Source: Echinarachnius parma (lineage: Eukaryota; Echinodermata; Echinoidea; Clypeasteroida; Echinarachniidae). From it: a stretch of 64,000 bases of DNA. The translations under genes and the position numbers were made by a program. Below, piece after piece: positions 13,201-28,200 of the stretch. Position 1 is the first letter of the stretch, and each line of letters starts with the position of its first letter. The stretch lies in contig JBAMJV010003951.1 of assembly GCA_037951105.1 (NCBI GenBank), forward strand, positions 1-64,000, read 5' to 3'. The notes beneath the pieces were generated by a model. That model did no database searches and had not been told where the DNA came from. It saw only the letters and a program-made list of their open reading frames with translations.

Positions 13201-16200
13201 TGACCCTTGGGACATTTGATGGGTAGGCTGGTTCCTGGGAAAAACAAAGAAGAACATAATAAAACATTTTTAAAAATGTATTTGATGGCCAACACAATTT
13301 TTCATCGAGTAATGATGATTAGATATTATGGACTCATTCATCATTGTACTGTATGTGTATAAATCATCTGTTTTTTCTTTACATCTACACAAATACAAAG
13401 GTTATCTTCAACTCAGCAAAGTGTCAGGGTGTTATAATCTGTTTGCCATTTGAATCCTTATATATGGTTGATGGTTAATCAACTTATTGCAAGCATTTGT
13501 ATTGGATAAACATGTTCAAGTGGTTAAAACAAATACCTTGCAAATGGCTACCCAAATTATTGAATACATAACTGTATTTTATGTTCTTAATTTCATATGA
13601 TTTCATTTCAAATCAATACAATCCTACCTGATGGACAGTAGTATCCAATAGGACACGGGTCACAGTCTGTTTCATAGGCTGCTCCCAGTCCTGATCCATA
13701 TGTTCCGGCCGGGCAAGGATGCTCAGTGGATGTAGCAGTGGACTCCTCACAGAAGTAACCTCTGGGGCAGATATACTCCACCCCCGGACTACCAATCACA
13801 GGGTCCTGGGGACAGAAATATCCTGCAAAATGGGGTAGAAAAAGGTGATAATTCACATGTTTATCTTATACTTTCTTCCAAAATGACTGACATCTTCATA
13901 TTCAACCCCTTGACTACGGGAACCGGGTGGATTGAGAACGGGTTAACAAAATACTCTTCACAGGGTCTTGGGGACAGAAATATCCTGCAAAATGGGGTAT
14001 AAAAACGTGATAATTCACATGTTTATGCAAAACTTTCTTTCAAAATGACTGGCATCTTCCTTTACAAGCATTATTATTGAGTGATTTTTAAAATTCAAGA
14101 ATAAGAACGAAGGTGATTTACACGTCGATTGAATACTTCTTCCCAAATGTTAACGGGAACTCCATCATTCTATAACTATTCAGTGATGTTCAGTTCACAA
14201 ATAAAATTTGTATTCAAATGTTCAACACAACTTTACAATTGCTTTTGAAGGACTGGATCTTAACAAATTAATTCGAGAATTTTCCTCAGAATCGCTAGAA
14301 ATCATCCGAAAGACAAATATATTGAATGTATTTGAAGAAAAAAAAACATAAATTATCTTCAGACCTGGGCCACGTTGCAGAAAGATGCAAAAGTCAGAAA
14401 AATATGCACATTTTTACCAATCAGATTTGCATGATCTGACTTTACAATCGATTGCAACTTTTTCTGCAACAGGGCTGTGGAAATATTTGTTTTGGAATGA
14501 GACTGTGAGACTACCTTAGTCATACACAAGACATACATGTAGTACATGTATATAAGCAAAGTATCTTGAACAGATTCTTGCTTACCTTGTGGGCATGCAG
14601 CGCAGGCTTCATCAGCTGACCCAGCTCCTGTCCTGTTACCATATGTCCCTGCTGGGCAAGGCAACTCATTCAACCCATCATCACAGTAGTACCCTGAAAT
14701 GGAGTAAGGAAATATGTTGTTTTACAAATAGACCACCATAAAAGATACACACAAATATTGTAGATAAAGTTTGAATCATATGATGCAGTACACTAATGTT
14801 TTAAAGTGCTGTATAAGGCGTTGACAGTTGAACCAGCTCCTGTCCTGTTACCATAGGTCCCATCCTCACAGTAGTACCCTGAAATAATTGGAAACATGGG
14901 AATGTTGTCATTTTGGGAAAATACACAAGTCATTTAGGGGCATAAGCTTTTGATCCTACCAGAATTCTGTAAAAGACATTACATAATAATAACATTGTAC
15001 TTGACAGTATATGGTGCAATCAAAGTGTTTTAAAGTGATGTACAATGTACAACATTATAATCATGGCTTATATATCTATTTATATATGATCTTAATTTTT
15101 TTTTTTTTAATACAGTGCACATGTATCATTTATCAATAAGTTGCCTAATAAAACAGCACAGATTCACAATATGCATAGAAAGGGATCCTGATTCCGCTAC
15201 ATGAACAGTCCAAGTAGAATAAATTACCTTGGCGACACAGCCCTTCAGTTGGAGTCTTACTGGTTGACCCCTCAGAGCAGGAGTAGCCAGGGTCACAGGC
15301 CGAGCACGCACTGCTGGACTGGTTGCTAAAGAAACCAGCATCACAGATGACGGGGCCGGAGTCTGTCTGTGGGCAGTAGTAGCCGATGGGGCAAGGTGTG
15401 CATGCCGTCTGCAAACCTACAAATATATAGGGAATATGTCAAAGAAACTGATAATGAAGTGTGCATCGTGATATTCGATGTTGGTAGAATTATACAGAAA
15501 CATTGTAACAATATATGACAATATGGAAAATGTTTTTATATTTTTTTAATTTTTATTTTAAGTATAAGTGCAACATTGTCCTCAGAAAAAACTTATACCG
15601 TTGTGTTGCATGGTTGATATATGACAGCCTTTACATCAACATAAAGCTTACATGTAGGTAATGTTAATTCAACCATGCAGAAATCAAACAATAAGTTCCT
15701 GGGTTTATCTCACTGTGACGGGCAATATATATTTGTTCTGAATTTCAATTGCTGCAATATTGGAAAAGGCTTAAATAATCAATATCTTGTTGATGACTTA
15801 CCTAAACTGTAGTAGCCTGTGTCACAGTCTTCTGGTGAGGTCCTTGTATCATTACAGAACTGACCGGCTGGACAGTCAGTACACTCCTAGGACAAACAAA
15901 GCAATGAAGAAATATAAGATACATTCAAATATATTTAATTTGCATTTAACTTAACTTTCTTATTGAAGACAGTGGTTATGAACCAAACACCACAAAATAA
16001 ATTGACACAAGTTCAATAAAATGTACTTTATAACTGTTTTCCTGCAGTTAGAATGTCCTGTATAAAGATAATTTAAACTGCTGAATTGTAAATATCAATA
16101 TAAAGGAAATCATAATCATAACTAAAAAAGAAAAACCAAACTAGATGGATCTTCGACTGCGCGCAGTCAAAAATTATGCCTCCGCTATCACGCGATTTTA

Positions 16201-19200
16201 ATATCCTGAATTAATTTTTTTCTCATACATTTCAAGTTCTGTGACCTTGACCATATGACCCCAAACTTTAAGGCTACGTTGACTCTTTATGATACATTTA
16301 GGTACCAAGTTTGATTGAAATCTGATATTTAGACCTTGAAATTTTGCCATTACAAGCCATTTTTGCATATATTGTGTCCTGTGACCTTGACCTTTGACCT
16401 CATGACCCTTAAATCAAATCCAATCATTGCCACCCGGATGTGTACACTCGTACTAAGTTATAAATTGATCAGTCAACCGGTTCTTGAGATATCGCGAGAA
16501 AGAGGCATTTTTTCACATATATATTGAGTCCTGTGATCTTGACCTTTGACCTCATGAACCCTAAAATGTAATCAGATCATAACCACCCCAATATGTACAC
16601 TCATACCAAGTTTGAAATTGATCCGTCAACCGGTTCTTGAGTTATCGCGAGAACGAAAACGGGACGTACGTACGGACGGACGGACGGACGGACGTACGGA
16701 CAGACATACGGACGGACGGACAACCCAAAAACATAATGCCTCCGGCCACTTCGTTGGCGAAGGCATAAAAACAGTATTGATATTTCAATATAATAATATA
16801 TGAGACTAACAGCTTCCCAAAATGATGGATTGACTTCTTTCTTACCGTTGACCCTGCCAAGGCATAGTAGCCGTCTGTGCATGTCTTCCTGTATGAGCTG
16901 GATGTGATGGGACAGGCGTACCCCGCAGGGCAAATGGTACAGGCCTGCTGAGCACCGACGCTGTAGTATCCCTCCGCACAGTCAGCTATGGTGGAGGAGT
17001 CATCCCTGTCTGGACATTCCTTGCCTGGTGAGCAGCGGCTACAGGACTGTGGGGTGGACGGTCAAACATATTAGAGTTAATACTTAACTGGTCACAGAGA
17101 AAGAGTACAAGAATACTGAATAAGGGTGCATGTTGGTCATTGTACACAGAGGACTTCAATGTACACACATGATGACATACGCAGTAGCGCCATCTTGTGT
17201 CCACTTGAAGTACAACCGTATTGCCTGGTGCATGCAGTGCAGCGCGCGATTGTATGCACGCTATACCCACAGTACAGCCCTAAAAATTAAATAAATAATT
17301 AAGCAATATGGCGGATTTTCGTCTGGTACCCCAGGGTACCGTTTATGTCATCACATGTAGATATAGATTCAGGGGATATTGTTCAGTGGCCACTTTAGAC
17401 AGGTTAGCAGCTATAGGGAGTGGTGGCCACTAATACGCCCAGAGTTCCGGGGATGCAGCCATGCCCAACATCATACAGATGGCGGCGCCTCCCACTCTGC
17501 GGACACTTTAAACACAACCAACAGAAAATGCACCTGCACAGTAGCACCAAGCACCTGTAAATAGAACATCACATCCACGCACTTCACTGGCACTGCACTG
17601 CACTGCCTCTCCAGGACAGCACCAAATGGCGCTTTTAAGGAGATATTTTCTTCAAGTATCAATAAAATACAGATTTAAGTACATTATACAAAGATGAGAG
17701 GTGAATTTGGAAACATGGAGTAGAAAGGAGGGGGGAAATTACCTTTGCGGCAGCATCTGAGTAGAAGCCAACACTGCATGGCCTGGAGTTATTGACCGAT
17801 GTGGATGGACATTCATAGCCGGCTGGACAGGCATGGCAAGCAGTCTCCAATCCCTCAGAGAAATATCCCTGAAATGAGATACAAGATTGAACACATTCAA
17901 ATTGATAGATCTCTCACTCTTCATCGGATAACGCTGCAAAGTTATACCCAGCAGTTGATTTCTTAGTACATGCCGTTTGTTTGGCCGAATTTCATGTGGG
18001 CCTTTTCTCCATTTGTTAATCATTAAAGTCATCATAATTTGACTAGTCCCCTTAAACTTGATAAGAAGTATTATTACCACTCAACTTTGAATAGCCTGAA
18101 GAGATAAGTAAATACAATATTTGCCCAAGTAAATGAAGATCGTGCTGTGTTCTTGCAAAGTAACCAGAAATAAAACTTACGGATGCACACTGGCCGTTCC
18201 CGCTTCCATCAGTCTGTGGGCACTGCCAGCCAGATGTTACAGTAGGATGCCCCCACATGAGTATACATATACGTGCCAGCAGAACAGATTTTTTTACAAC
18301 ATTCTTTTCCCCTGCCTTAGTTTGAATTGTTGATAAATTATTTGCCACATAATGTACATGGAGATCTGGCCTATATATTGAATGCAAAGTAACCAGAAAT
18401 ACAACTTACGGATGCACACTGGCCATTGCCACTGCCGTCAGTCTGTGGGCACTGCCAGCCAGAGGGGCAGTTGTTACAATAGGACGCCCCCACACGGGCA
18501 TAGGTTCCAGCTGGGCAGGTCATGATGTAATCATCTGTGGTTGTGTTTGGGCAGTAGTTACCGGGCTCGCAGAGGGTGCAGTAGGACTGGTTGCCCAGAG
18601 AGTAAGAGCCTAGATAATGTACAAATATATAGAAGCTTAGGGACCGAGTGTAATGATCATGGGAACCTGGGATCACATGTTCTCATACTAAATGGGTGAA
18701 GAAAGTGCATGATAAAAAGTAACATATATATTGTTTGTGGTCCAAAAACATATGTCAACAATTTCTCTTTCCTTTCAAGTTTCCAAGGAAACGTTCACAT
18801 TCTAATCATGAATATATTGCACAGACCGATGAGTGAACATGAGTCTGTAAAATACATGTATGATACCAAGGAGGTGTTTGAAAGCCAATACCTCCTTGAT
18901 GATACAAACATCAAATTAGACACATTACATCTAGTTCCTTTACATAATTGATTCACTCTTCTTTAAAAGCCCTGTCACAAACATGGCAAAAAGTATATGG
19001 GCAGAAAACTAGCAATTCAACTGACCTGCAAGACAGGAGAATGCCTGAGTAGGGTCCTTGGTAGATGGACATGCCTGACCAACCGCACACCCTGTACATG
19101 CTGTCTGTGATCCGGTGGCGTAGAACCCTGGTTGGCATGCCACTGGTGACTCATCAACCACAGGGCACTCATAGCCAGTGGGGCAGGAGGAACACTTGGT

Positions 19201-22200
19201 AGCTAATGGAAGGCTGTATGAACCCAAACTGCAGTCTGCTGGGGCAAGTCTGTTGTAGACACAAAAAACAGTATAACAAACAATTCATTTGAATAACCAC
19301 TTATTTATATTTTTGTCCGTGAGATGCAATTCTACTTTAATAGTAGTAAATTCTGGTCAGGCAAATCGTACAGTACGCTCATGGCGGACAGCTGTGATGA
19401 TATTCTGCATTTCGATACAGAGATTATATCGGCAGACCATCCAAGGATTTAATGCAGGCAATATAACGACCATGGCAATTCAAATCACCTAATACTACTA
19501 CATTCTCAATTGTAAACTGATAATTTTGTAAAAGTATATATTGGGGAACTAGTGAATGTCCATCGTTACTCGCTATCATTGTCTTTTATGACCATTATCA
19601 CAATCATTATCATTGTAAGTGTGTGCCTGAAAATCAGGGTTATAAAAGCACTCACATGTAGATATGATATCACTCATTATGCTATTAAAGCAAAACGTTG
19701 TTGCAAATTATTATTCATTGAACTTGGTTTAAAGAGAGATACACTTACGTAGGATCGGAGCAGTACATTCCAGCCGAGCAGTCATAGCACTCCACACTCC
19801 CCATGGATCCATTAGTAGATTGACCACTAGCGCATGCTACTGGTGACTGGTCAGTGAATGGGCAGGCATAGCCAGATGGACACATGGTACAGCCTGACTG
19901 ACCAATGAGGCTGTATTCACCGGCAGAGCAGTTGGATGTATCGGATATTGAGCAGCTCATGCCAGCCGGACAGGACAAACACATTGGTAGCATCTATGGA
20001 CAGAAATAAGGGTAAATATATAAATTGATTTTGTACCACACTTCGAGCATGTCAATACTTACAAAATAAAATTTGTAAATTTGCAATTTTTAAACGATTA
20101 CATTTTGGAACTAGGCTATATTAAAAACATATTCTCCCCAGACCCTGTTCCAAGTCTTCTTTACATTTTTTCACCGGATTACATATTTAGCATAGCTACA
20201 TCATTGCACAGCTGGCAAATGAGTCTTTAAGAAAAAAAAAAACTAAATCAAACACAGATGTAAATCCATAATCACAGGACCATATAATGCTTATTTTACA
20301 GAAATAATTGCATACATGTAAGTTGAAGCACACAATTTAAAAACTGAATACAATGACAATTCAAATCACAATCCTACCTCTGGACTGTAGTATCCACTGT
20401 CACAGGAAGCAGGTGCTTCACCAGGGTTGAGGCAGGACATGCCCCCAGGGCAGGGGGTGCAGGAATCATTGCGGGCTGATGAGTAGGTACCGTAGGGGCA
20501 CGGCTGGGGGGCGTTGGCTGGGTCAGGGCAGTAGAAACCTGCAGGACAGTCGGTGCATGAAGTGCCCTGTAGTTTTTAAAAATATAAATAAAATTAAATA
20601 TATTCCTTATTTCAGAGGTCAATAAACATATGAAATTATAAGATGGGTTGCAGGAATCAGTGCGAGCTGAGGAGTAGGTACAGTAAGGGCATGCCTCAGG
20701 GCAGTAGAATCCAGCTGGACAGTCGGTGCAGGATGTGCCCTGAAAGAATCATAAATAACAAACATAAAAGGAACAATAAATGCATGATTTTGCAAAATAT
20801 GGTTAAGGGAGATTTCTTGTAAAGTCTGTATGAGATCAATTCATTTTTACCAATCATTGTTTGAGAGCACATCAGTTAAACATAGACAAAGTATAATGAT
20901 ATATACAAGGAGCGTTATTATTACATTCTATACGGATTTTGTGATTGAATATTTAAAAATATAAATAATAAAAGAAAGCTTACCTCTCCCAGGCCGCTGT
21001 AGGTGCCAGCAGGGCAGGCAGCAGGGGTGTCACTGGCCACTAGACACAGGCTGCCCTGGGGGCAGGGGGTGCAGGTAGATGCTTGCTCCTCACTGTACAG
21101 ACCTAGTATATAATCCATAAGTGATACATGTAATGGTCATTGTCTACACCTTAAAAGGGGTTAATGCTGGAGAGCTCACAGCAACTACATGTGGAAACAA
21201 GTTAAATCAAGACTATATTTGAAAAGGTGTGAATTAGACCAACATAGATTGCAGCTTGAATAAATGACAAGCCAGGCTAGTACCACACTATATATCACGC
21301 AATATTGGGCATACTAATTGGATTAATTATGTGTGCAAACAGTTTGTCTATTGGTTTCTGCTCCAAAACAGCATGTGTCTGTATTGGGTTTTGCATCGAA
21401 ATATGTGTTCATCATATAAAATTAAAAGATAAAAAGGTTAAAAGTTCACATAATGGACTTTACCGAATCATGCTGCTATATATAGTGGTCATATCAAGAA
21501 AATATTGTTGTTTATAAGTGTTTTATTGCAAAGGAACTCTTCGAAAAATAGCTAGTAAGGAATAGCACATACCTAGTGGACATGGTGAGCATATGCCAGC
21601 ACCATATGCAGCGTAGTTCCCTGCGGTGCAGTTACGTGGCTGTATCAGGGCTGACCCATTGAGACACTCTTGACCGGCGGGGCAGCGCTGGCAATACGAT
21701 GCACCATCACTGCTCCACTGACCATCAGGGCAGACAGAACACACCTTGAAAAAGAAATGTGAAAAGTTAAAGAATTATAACAAGTCTGTGATCAACCTAC
21801 ATGTATATGTTAGGAGTTTGTTTTAAATTGACTCATATTTAGCCAGAAAATGTGACAGCAGTGGGGATAGCCACTGATCATCACTTCCACCCTAGTTGCT
21901 TAATATTCTTGACAATGAATAGGCTAAGAGGACATCAGAATAGATGAACTATAAGCTGTACTCAAATGTCTCATTACCATCCCTGCCTTGCAAGTCCAAT
22001 CATCTCAGGTAAAGACTGCACAAAAACTGCATGTTCTTCCACTACCTAGAGAGCATTATGTCCGAACATACCTGTTGTCCATCCAAGCTGTAGTACCCTT
22101 CACTGCAGGCTGTTTGAGACCCGCTAACAGACAGGCAAGAGGATCCACCAGGGCACAGGTAGCAGGTGGATTTACCTGCAGTATCCTGGTAGGTCTTGAT

Positions 22201-25200
22201 ACAGTTCAATCCCAAACAATTATCTTGTGCCCTATCTTAACTCTCCGGAGGCCATACAAGTGTTTTAGACTAGCTGTTCTAGAAGAACACAGGAAACTTA
22301 ATAAGTCCTGACCAAGTATCCGTGTATTTTTCTTGGTAGAGAAAAGACTTATATGTCTTGCATGAAAGACATCTAAATGCCGGGGCATTGATAGGGTTGG
22401 AACTGTGGTCCCTTTATTTGAAGTAAATCGCCTCTACACAATCCTAAACATACCTGTTGTCCATCCAAGCTGTAGTATCCTTCGCTGCATGCCGCTGGAG
22501 ACCCACTGACAGAGAGACAAGAGGATCCACCAGGGCACAGGTAGCAGGTGGATTTGCCTGAAGCATCCTGGTAGGTGCCCTCTGGGCAAGCCTGGGGGTT
22601 ACCCAGGGGGGACGGGCACATGAAGCCAGGGGGACAGGCCAGGCAGTCTGTCCCATTCGAGTACTCGCCAACCTATAAAAAGACATTTAATGTGGATAAT
22701 AACATATTGATATTCACTAATTCTACTTCAAGTAATATTTTCATTACGTTTTGTTTTTCCTGAAACAGAAACAGAATAAATAATGTTTGTTCTTAATAGT
22801 ATAACAAACATATAAACGTAAAAATTACACATATCATAAGTTAACGAATCATTTACCGACTATGTACCAACTATGGCTCTTACATTGGATTGCTCCATAA
22901 CAAATCAAATTTAGTTGAATTGAAATCAATGTTTAATACAGACCTGACAGAGCCCATTGCCAGAGCCCCCACAGGCCTGGCCTGCAGGGCATGATGAACA
23001 GCTAGTAGACCCACTGGTGGAGAACTAGAGAGGGAGACAAACAGTAATGCAACAATAACTATTCATTGGAGGAGAAATCAGCCTATATTGCTCTAAATGA
23101 TCCCACTAAAATCTGTTGAGCAAATTAATCTTAAAGCCCAATAGTAGCATTGGGAAACGGCCCACACACCAAAAAAATGAAAAATATGCTTTAATCACCT
23201 ACTATACCATGTGAAATAATATATCATAACTTACAAGTATAAATGTTAATGTCAATGTTTTGACAAAAACTACTTTCAAATTGACTATTTGAGCAACTGA
23301 ATGATCCAAATGAAAGCTGTTGAGCAAATTAATTTCAAGCACAACTACATACATGGGGTATTTTGTTAATTTTAGTAGTTATATTTAAAATCGACTGTAT
23401 TGGGCTAGGTAAGGGTAAGCTGTTTACAAAACAATACTAAAGCAAGTATCCACAAGCACATGCAGCAAATATTCTTCATAGTTAGTTCATTTGAATTATG
23501 TTTCCCTTTAAGCTAATAATAATAATAAAAATAAATTATATTTGTATAGCGCCTACATAATGCAGAACAGCCTCTAAGCAATTATTATTATTCCTGGTCA
23601 TTTGGTACAGTTCAGACCCGCACAATTATGTTGTACACATTCTCAACTCCCTGGGGAGTATACTTGCTGCCTAACAAGCCAGTTTTGGTGTTCCCTTCAA
23701 CAAGTGTGTGTTCCTAATCATTTCTTTTTTTCTTTATTTGTTATCTCCATCTTCAAATCTCCAAATCATCCTCATATCTGATAGAAGTGGATCATAAGTG
23801 TGATTTACTTTAACTGCATATATAATATAAATCAGTAAATATTTGCAAAGAAATACTCAAGTTCGTAAATTTACATTTTATTAAGTCTGAATACAAATAT
23901 TCACAAATTTGTTTCGCCATTTCTAAATTGTTTTTCCTAATTTTTGTTTTAGTAATGTGCTCCTTCCATCTAATCATTATCATATTAAAGCTGCTTGCCA
24001 ATAATAGGCACATTTTGAGCATTACAAAACTCTCTACATTGAACCAAACACATGATAAACTTGATTGCACTTGTAAATGATTAGTCAGTTGACGATTGCA
24101 TAAAATAAAAAAAATCAATATATTAGTAAGCTGAATACTGTTTGATAATAATCAAGTTCACCTTTATTTACGGTAATGCATTTTAAAAACAAATTTGCAT
24201 AAGCATGTGTTAGTACCAGCGATGTAGTCTAGACCCAAATAACAAGCCAAAGATAAGAACATGTTCCTTTTAAATAACAACTCATTGGGGCTGTAAAAGT
24301 GTTTTAAGTCATTAACCCATTCAGGACTGGTCCCCAAACTACTTGGGCAGGAGTCTATGGAGAATGCATGTTATAGCAAAAATCAGTCCGTCCTGAACGG
24401 GTAAAAACAACAGTTCAGAGAAAGAATTTATATGAATGGTCACAAAAAAAGGAGACATCAATTTGTGTTTGCTCCCTATTTAGGGGCCTAAAATAAAACC
24501 CGGATTTAAAACTAGATCTTGATATTCGGGGCAAGACTACATCACTAGTTAGTAAGTTAGTTAGCAATAAGCTTACAAAACCGGCTTCACAAGCAATGGG
24601 TTCTTGGGTGGCGTTAGGGCATCTATAGTTAGCTGGGCACTCTGTGCAGCTGGTCATGGCCGGGTCTGTCTGGTATGTCCCTGCGGAGCACTGGGGGAAG
24701 CAAGGCAGTTAAAGGGTAAACGGTGTTATCACATTAAGATTAAGAGGGTGTAACAACCAACAGGGAGGCAAATCATTAAAGGGGTTACAGGTTCATCACC
24801 GGGAGTATAGAGTACAGAAGCCATGACGTCATAAAAACACTTTTTTTGAATTTTCAAATTTGGACTTCATTTTCAGAAAGAGCATAACAAATAATGTCCA
24901 AATACTGAAAAAAAAAGGTATAGGTTACGTATTTGCTGAGATATGCCCATCCAAATTAATTTTACTTAATGGGCAGTCAGTGTTACAGTGCACTGGTTAA
25001 AAAAATGTATGAACCAGTGCACTATAACACTGATTGCCTATTGACAAAAAAAATCATTCGGATGGGCATATCTCAGCCAAAACGAAACCTATTCCTATTA
25101 TTTTTGGTATTTAGACATTATTTGTTATGCTCTTTCTGAAAATGAAGTCCAAATTTGAAAATTCTAACAAAAATATTTATCACATCATTTATGACATCAC

Positions 25201-28200
25201 TCTTCACCACTCTATAAAACCATGTAACAACAAAGAGGGGAAGCAATTAAATCACGGAATTGATTTAAGTTTACATCAAGTTGAATAATAACCGATTGAT
25301 TTGTTTTATGAAAATGCAATTACAGAGGCCATCTGGTATTAATACACAAAGCCTTTACAATTATGCTAGTGGTTTAAGTTTGAGCCTTAAAGGGATCTAG
25401 TAACATTGACCAAATCCTCAAAATCCAATTGGAATTCTAGCGGTTCCCTCACACCTTGTTGTATTTTTATTAACAAGAAGCATGGGACAGGTTTCGGTTT
25501 TCTAAATTTCCCTTTCATTAGAAAGATATTGATGATTCAAGTGTTCAGACTTGTTACTATCCACTGGATAGTGGTAACTGTGTACAACAAAATCAGTGTA
25601 ATCTATTTAACATGACATTTTTAAAACAATCCTCAGAGGACGTATCAGATCACAAACTTACACATTATACTAACCATCCATCACTTTTTGCTGATACCAA
25701 CAAAGTTACTAGATCCATTTATAAAAATAAGAGTATGTACAAGCAAATCATAGAATGGGTTCAAGTTTCATCACTTAAAAAACAACAAAATGTAACTGAT
25801 TGACTTTTTGAATGAAAAGTTCATTTTATATGCCGCATGGTATACTTCAACGCATTCCCAATGGTAGCAGTTTTATTTGAGCATCCAGTGAAGATAAAAA
25901 CTATAGCATTCAAAGCTTACTTTAGGCCAGAAACTGTCATTTCATTACACATACATGTACACATTGTTTGTATAATGCAGCTTTTAGCATTATTTTTCTT
26001 TGTTTGTATTCAATTAAATTAAATAAACCAAGGGTTTATCATGTCGCTGTGTACGTGATAATGGAATCATAATCTATTACAACATAATTCTGGTATCCAG
26101 AAGGCACATAGTATATATTTACATAGGGAAATTGAAATGCATATATTTTCAAAGATAACCATCTCCTGTACTATTTACGCATGTACATTCTATGATCAGA
26201 CGCTCTATTCAATATTAACACCAAAGTATCAATTGACTTTTCACCCAGTGCCAACCTGTGCCAGCTCATAGTCATTAAGTGAAATGGCAGTTTGGTGATT
26301 GACAATGGGATATTAATGCAAGGCAAAGACCCCCCCCCCCCCCCCCCACATGATGCCCTGCGTGTGCACTGAACAATACAGCCACTGATGCCAGTACAAT
26401 GCCGCCACACTATACAATGGGCATGATCTATTACTGTATTACTGATTACCATCGCGCTCAGTCATGCAACAAGGAGCAATTAAGCACAAGTACGCATGCC
26501 ATCCAACTGGAGCAAAACAACATGACAGGTTGCATTAAAGGTGCACCTGTAAAGTGTCAGATATTGCCCAAAATGACATTTGAGACTTCAATCCTGTACC
26601 CAAATCATTGTAAGATATGTCCGAATGATGTGTAAAAGTTTCATTGAAAAAGACCACTGACTGCTTTCCTGGTTAAAAAAGCAAACATTTGCGTCAGCTT
26701 TTACAACAAATTACTGTATAACGTCTATGAGGATTAACGCTCTTGAGCTGAATTATTATCAATGATAGATATCGTCATACTATAGAGGCATTTAAAAAAA
26801 ATCTAACCCTATTTTATTCTTTTCTTACCATAAGCCAAACAGCACGGTAGAAGAGAAATGTAGAAGCTCCAAGTAATGTTTGTGGAGTTTTACTCTTTAC
26901 TGGTTTCACTTTAACTGTAATAACCCATTTATAATAATAATAATAGACCTGCATTTATATTGCGCCATCAATCTAGACATTCTATTCTGAGGCGCATTAC
27001 ACTGTACAGTATATTAACCCCTTGACTACGGGAACCAAGTGGGTTGTGTACAAAGTCTATGTAGATTTCAGTAACTCGTAGGGAATGGGTTAACACCCTG
27101 GTTACAGCTGAGCTGCCTTGCAGGCGCATCAAGTATTTCAAGGAATAAATTCCTGCGAGGTATACCCATCAACTACACCTTGGTTGTACATTAGTGATGT
27201 ACATGTATACTAGTAGGGAGACAAAACAGCCAAAGGGTTAGCAAAATGCATAACATAGCACTTCAAATTAGACCAAATTAAATCAAATCAACATTAATTG
27301 AGTACAATGTCACATTTATTTGTATTATCGTTATAGCTTATTTCTATTCCCAATTAACCAGTCCCTAATATTTCACTATTCCATCAAATTTAAATCCTAT
27401 CAAAGCTGCCCCATCATATCAGGCTACTTTTTTTTATATATCCCCAATAAGCATGTTCCCTATTAAACTTAGCTTTTATTATATCCCTCATAAGATCGTT
27501 TTACCATTGTATTTGACAAATGATAGTTTTGGACAACACGCGCAATCCCCGCGCAATCATGTGACCGGGCTGTTAGCAAAAAATTAACACTAAAAGTTCG
27601 TTACGCGTTCGTCCCATAGATCATGTGTTTAAGCAAAATGCACACGCGATCAAATTTGTGCAGTACTCTATGGCGCACACGTTCTAGTCACGTGATTGAC
27701 ATTGCTGGTAAAAACTAACACCCTGGGAAGAAGAACGCCAAGACAGCCAATAAGCACATCCGTGGGAGCGCTAGCACGCATTCATCGCGTATGTGCGCAA
27801 CTGCCAGCGCGTTGGTGCGCACTCAGTTTTGCGTCTTTGTGATTGTGTGCGCAAAATAACAATGACTTTAAGCGTATTAGATGCGCCGTGGTTCTGGAGG
27901 CTCATACTGGCTTCATTAATGTCGATTGATTTTTATATCAAAATTTACAAGCGATTTTATGAAATATTCAGAGATTATCACTTATTTTGCTATAAGCTGA
28001 ACACAATCACTGATATTGATGAGTGATATAAAACAACTAACGAATGTGCTTGATTGTGATAGGCAATCTATTACCTCGGTGGGCTCAAAATGACTATTAT
28101 CCTCAGCTACGCTTCGGGTAATAATCATTTTGATCCCACCTCGGTAATAGATTTGACTATCACAAGAAGCCCATTCGTTAGTTGTATACAATCCCCTGCA

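Noticed and set aside
16601..16933. 110-codon minus-strand frame with VRPSVRPYVR
   Set aside because: Arises from the (GGAC)n run in the TGACCT element plus part of exon 26 in the wrong frame.
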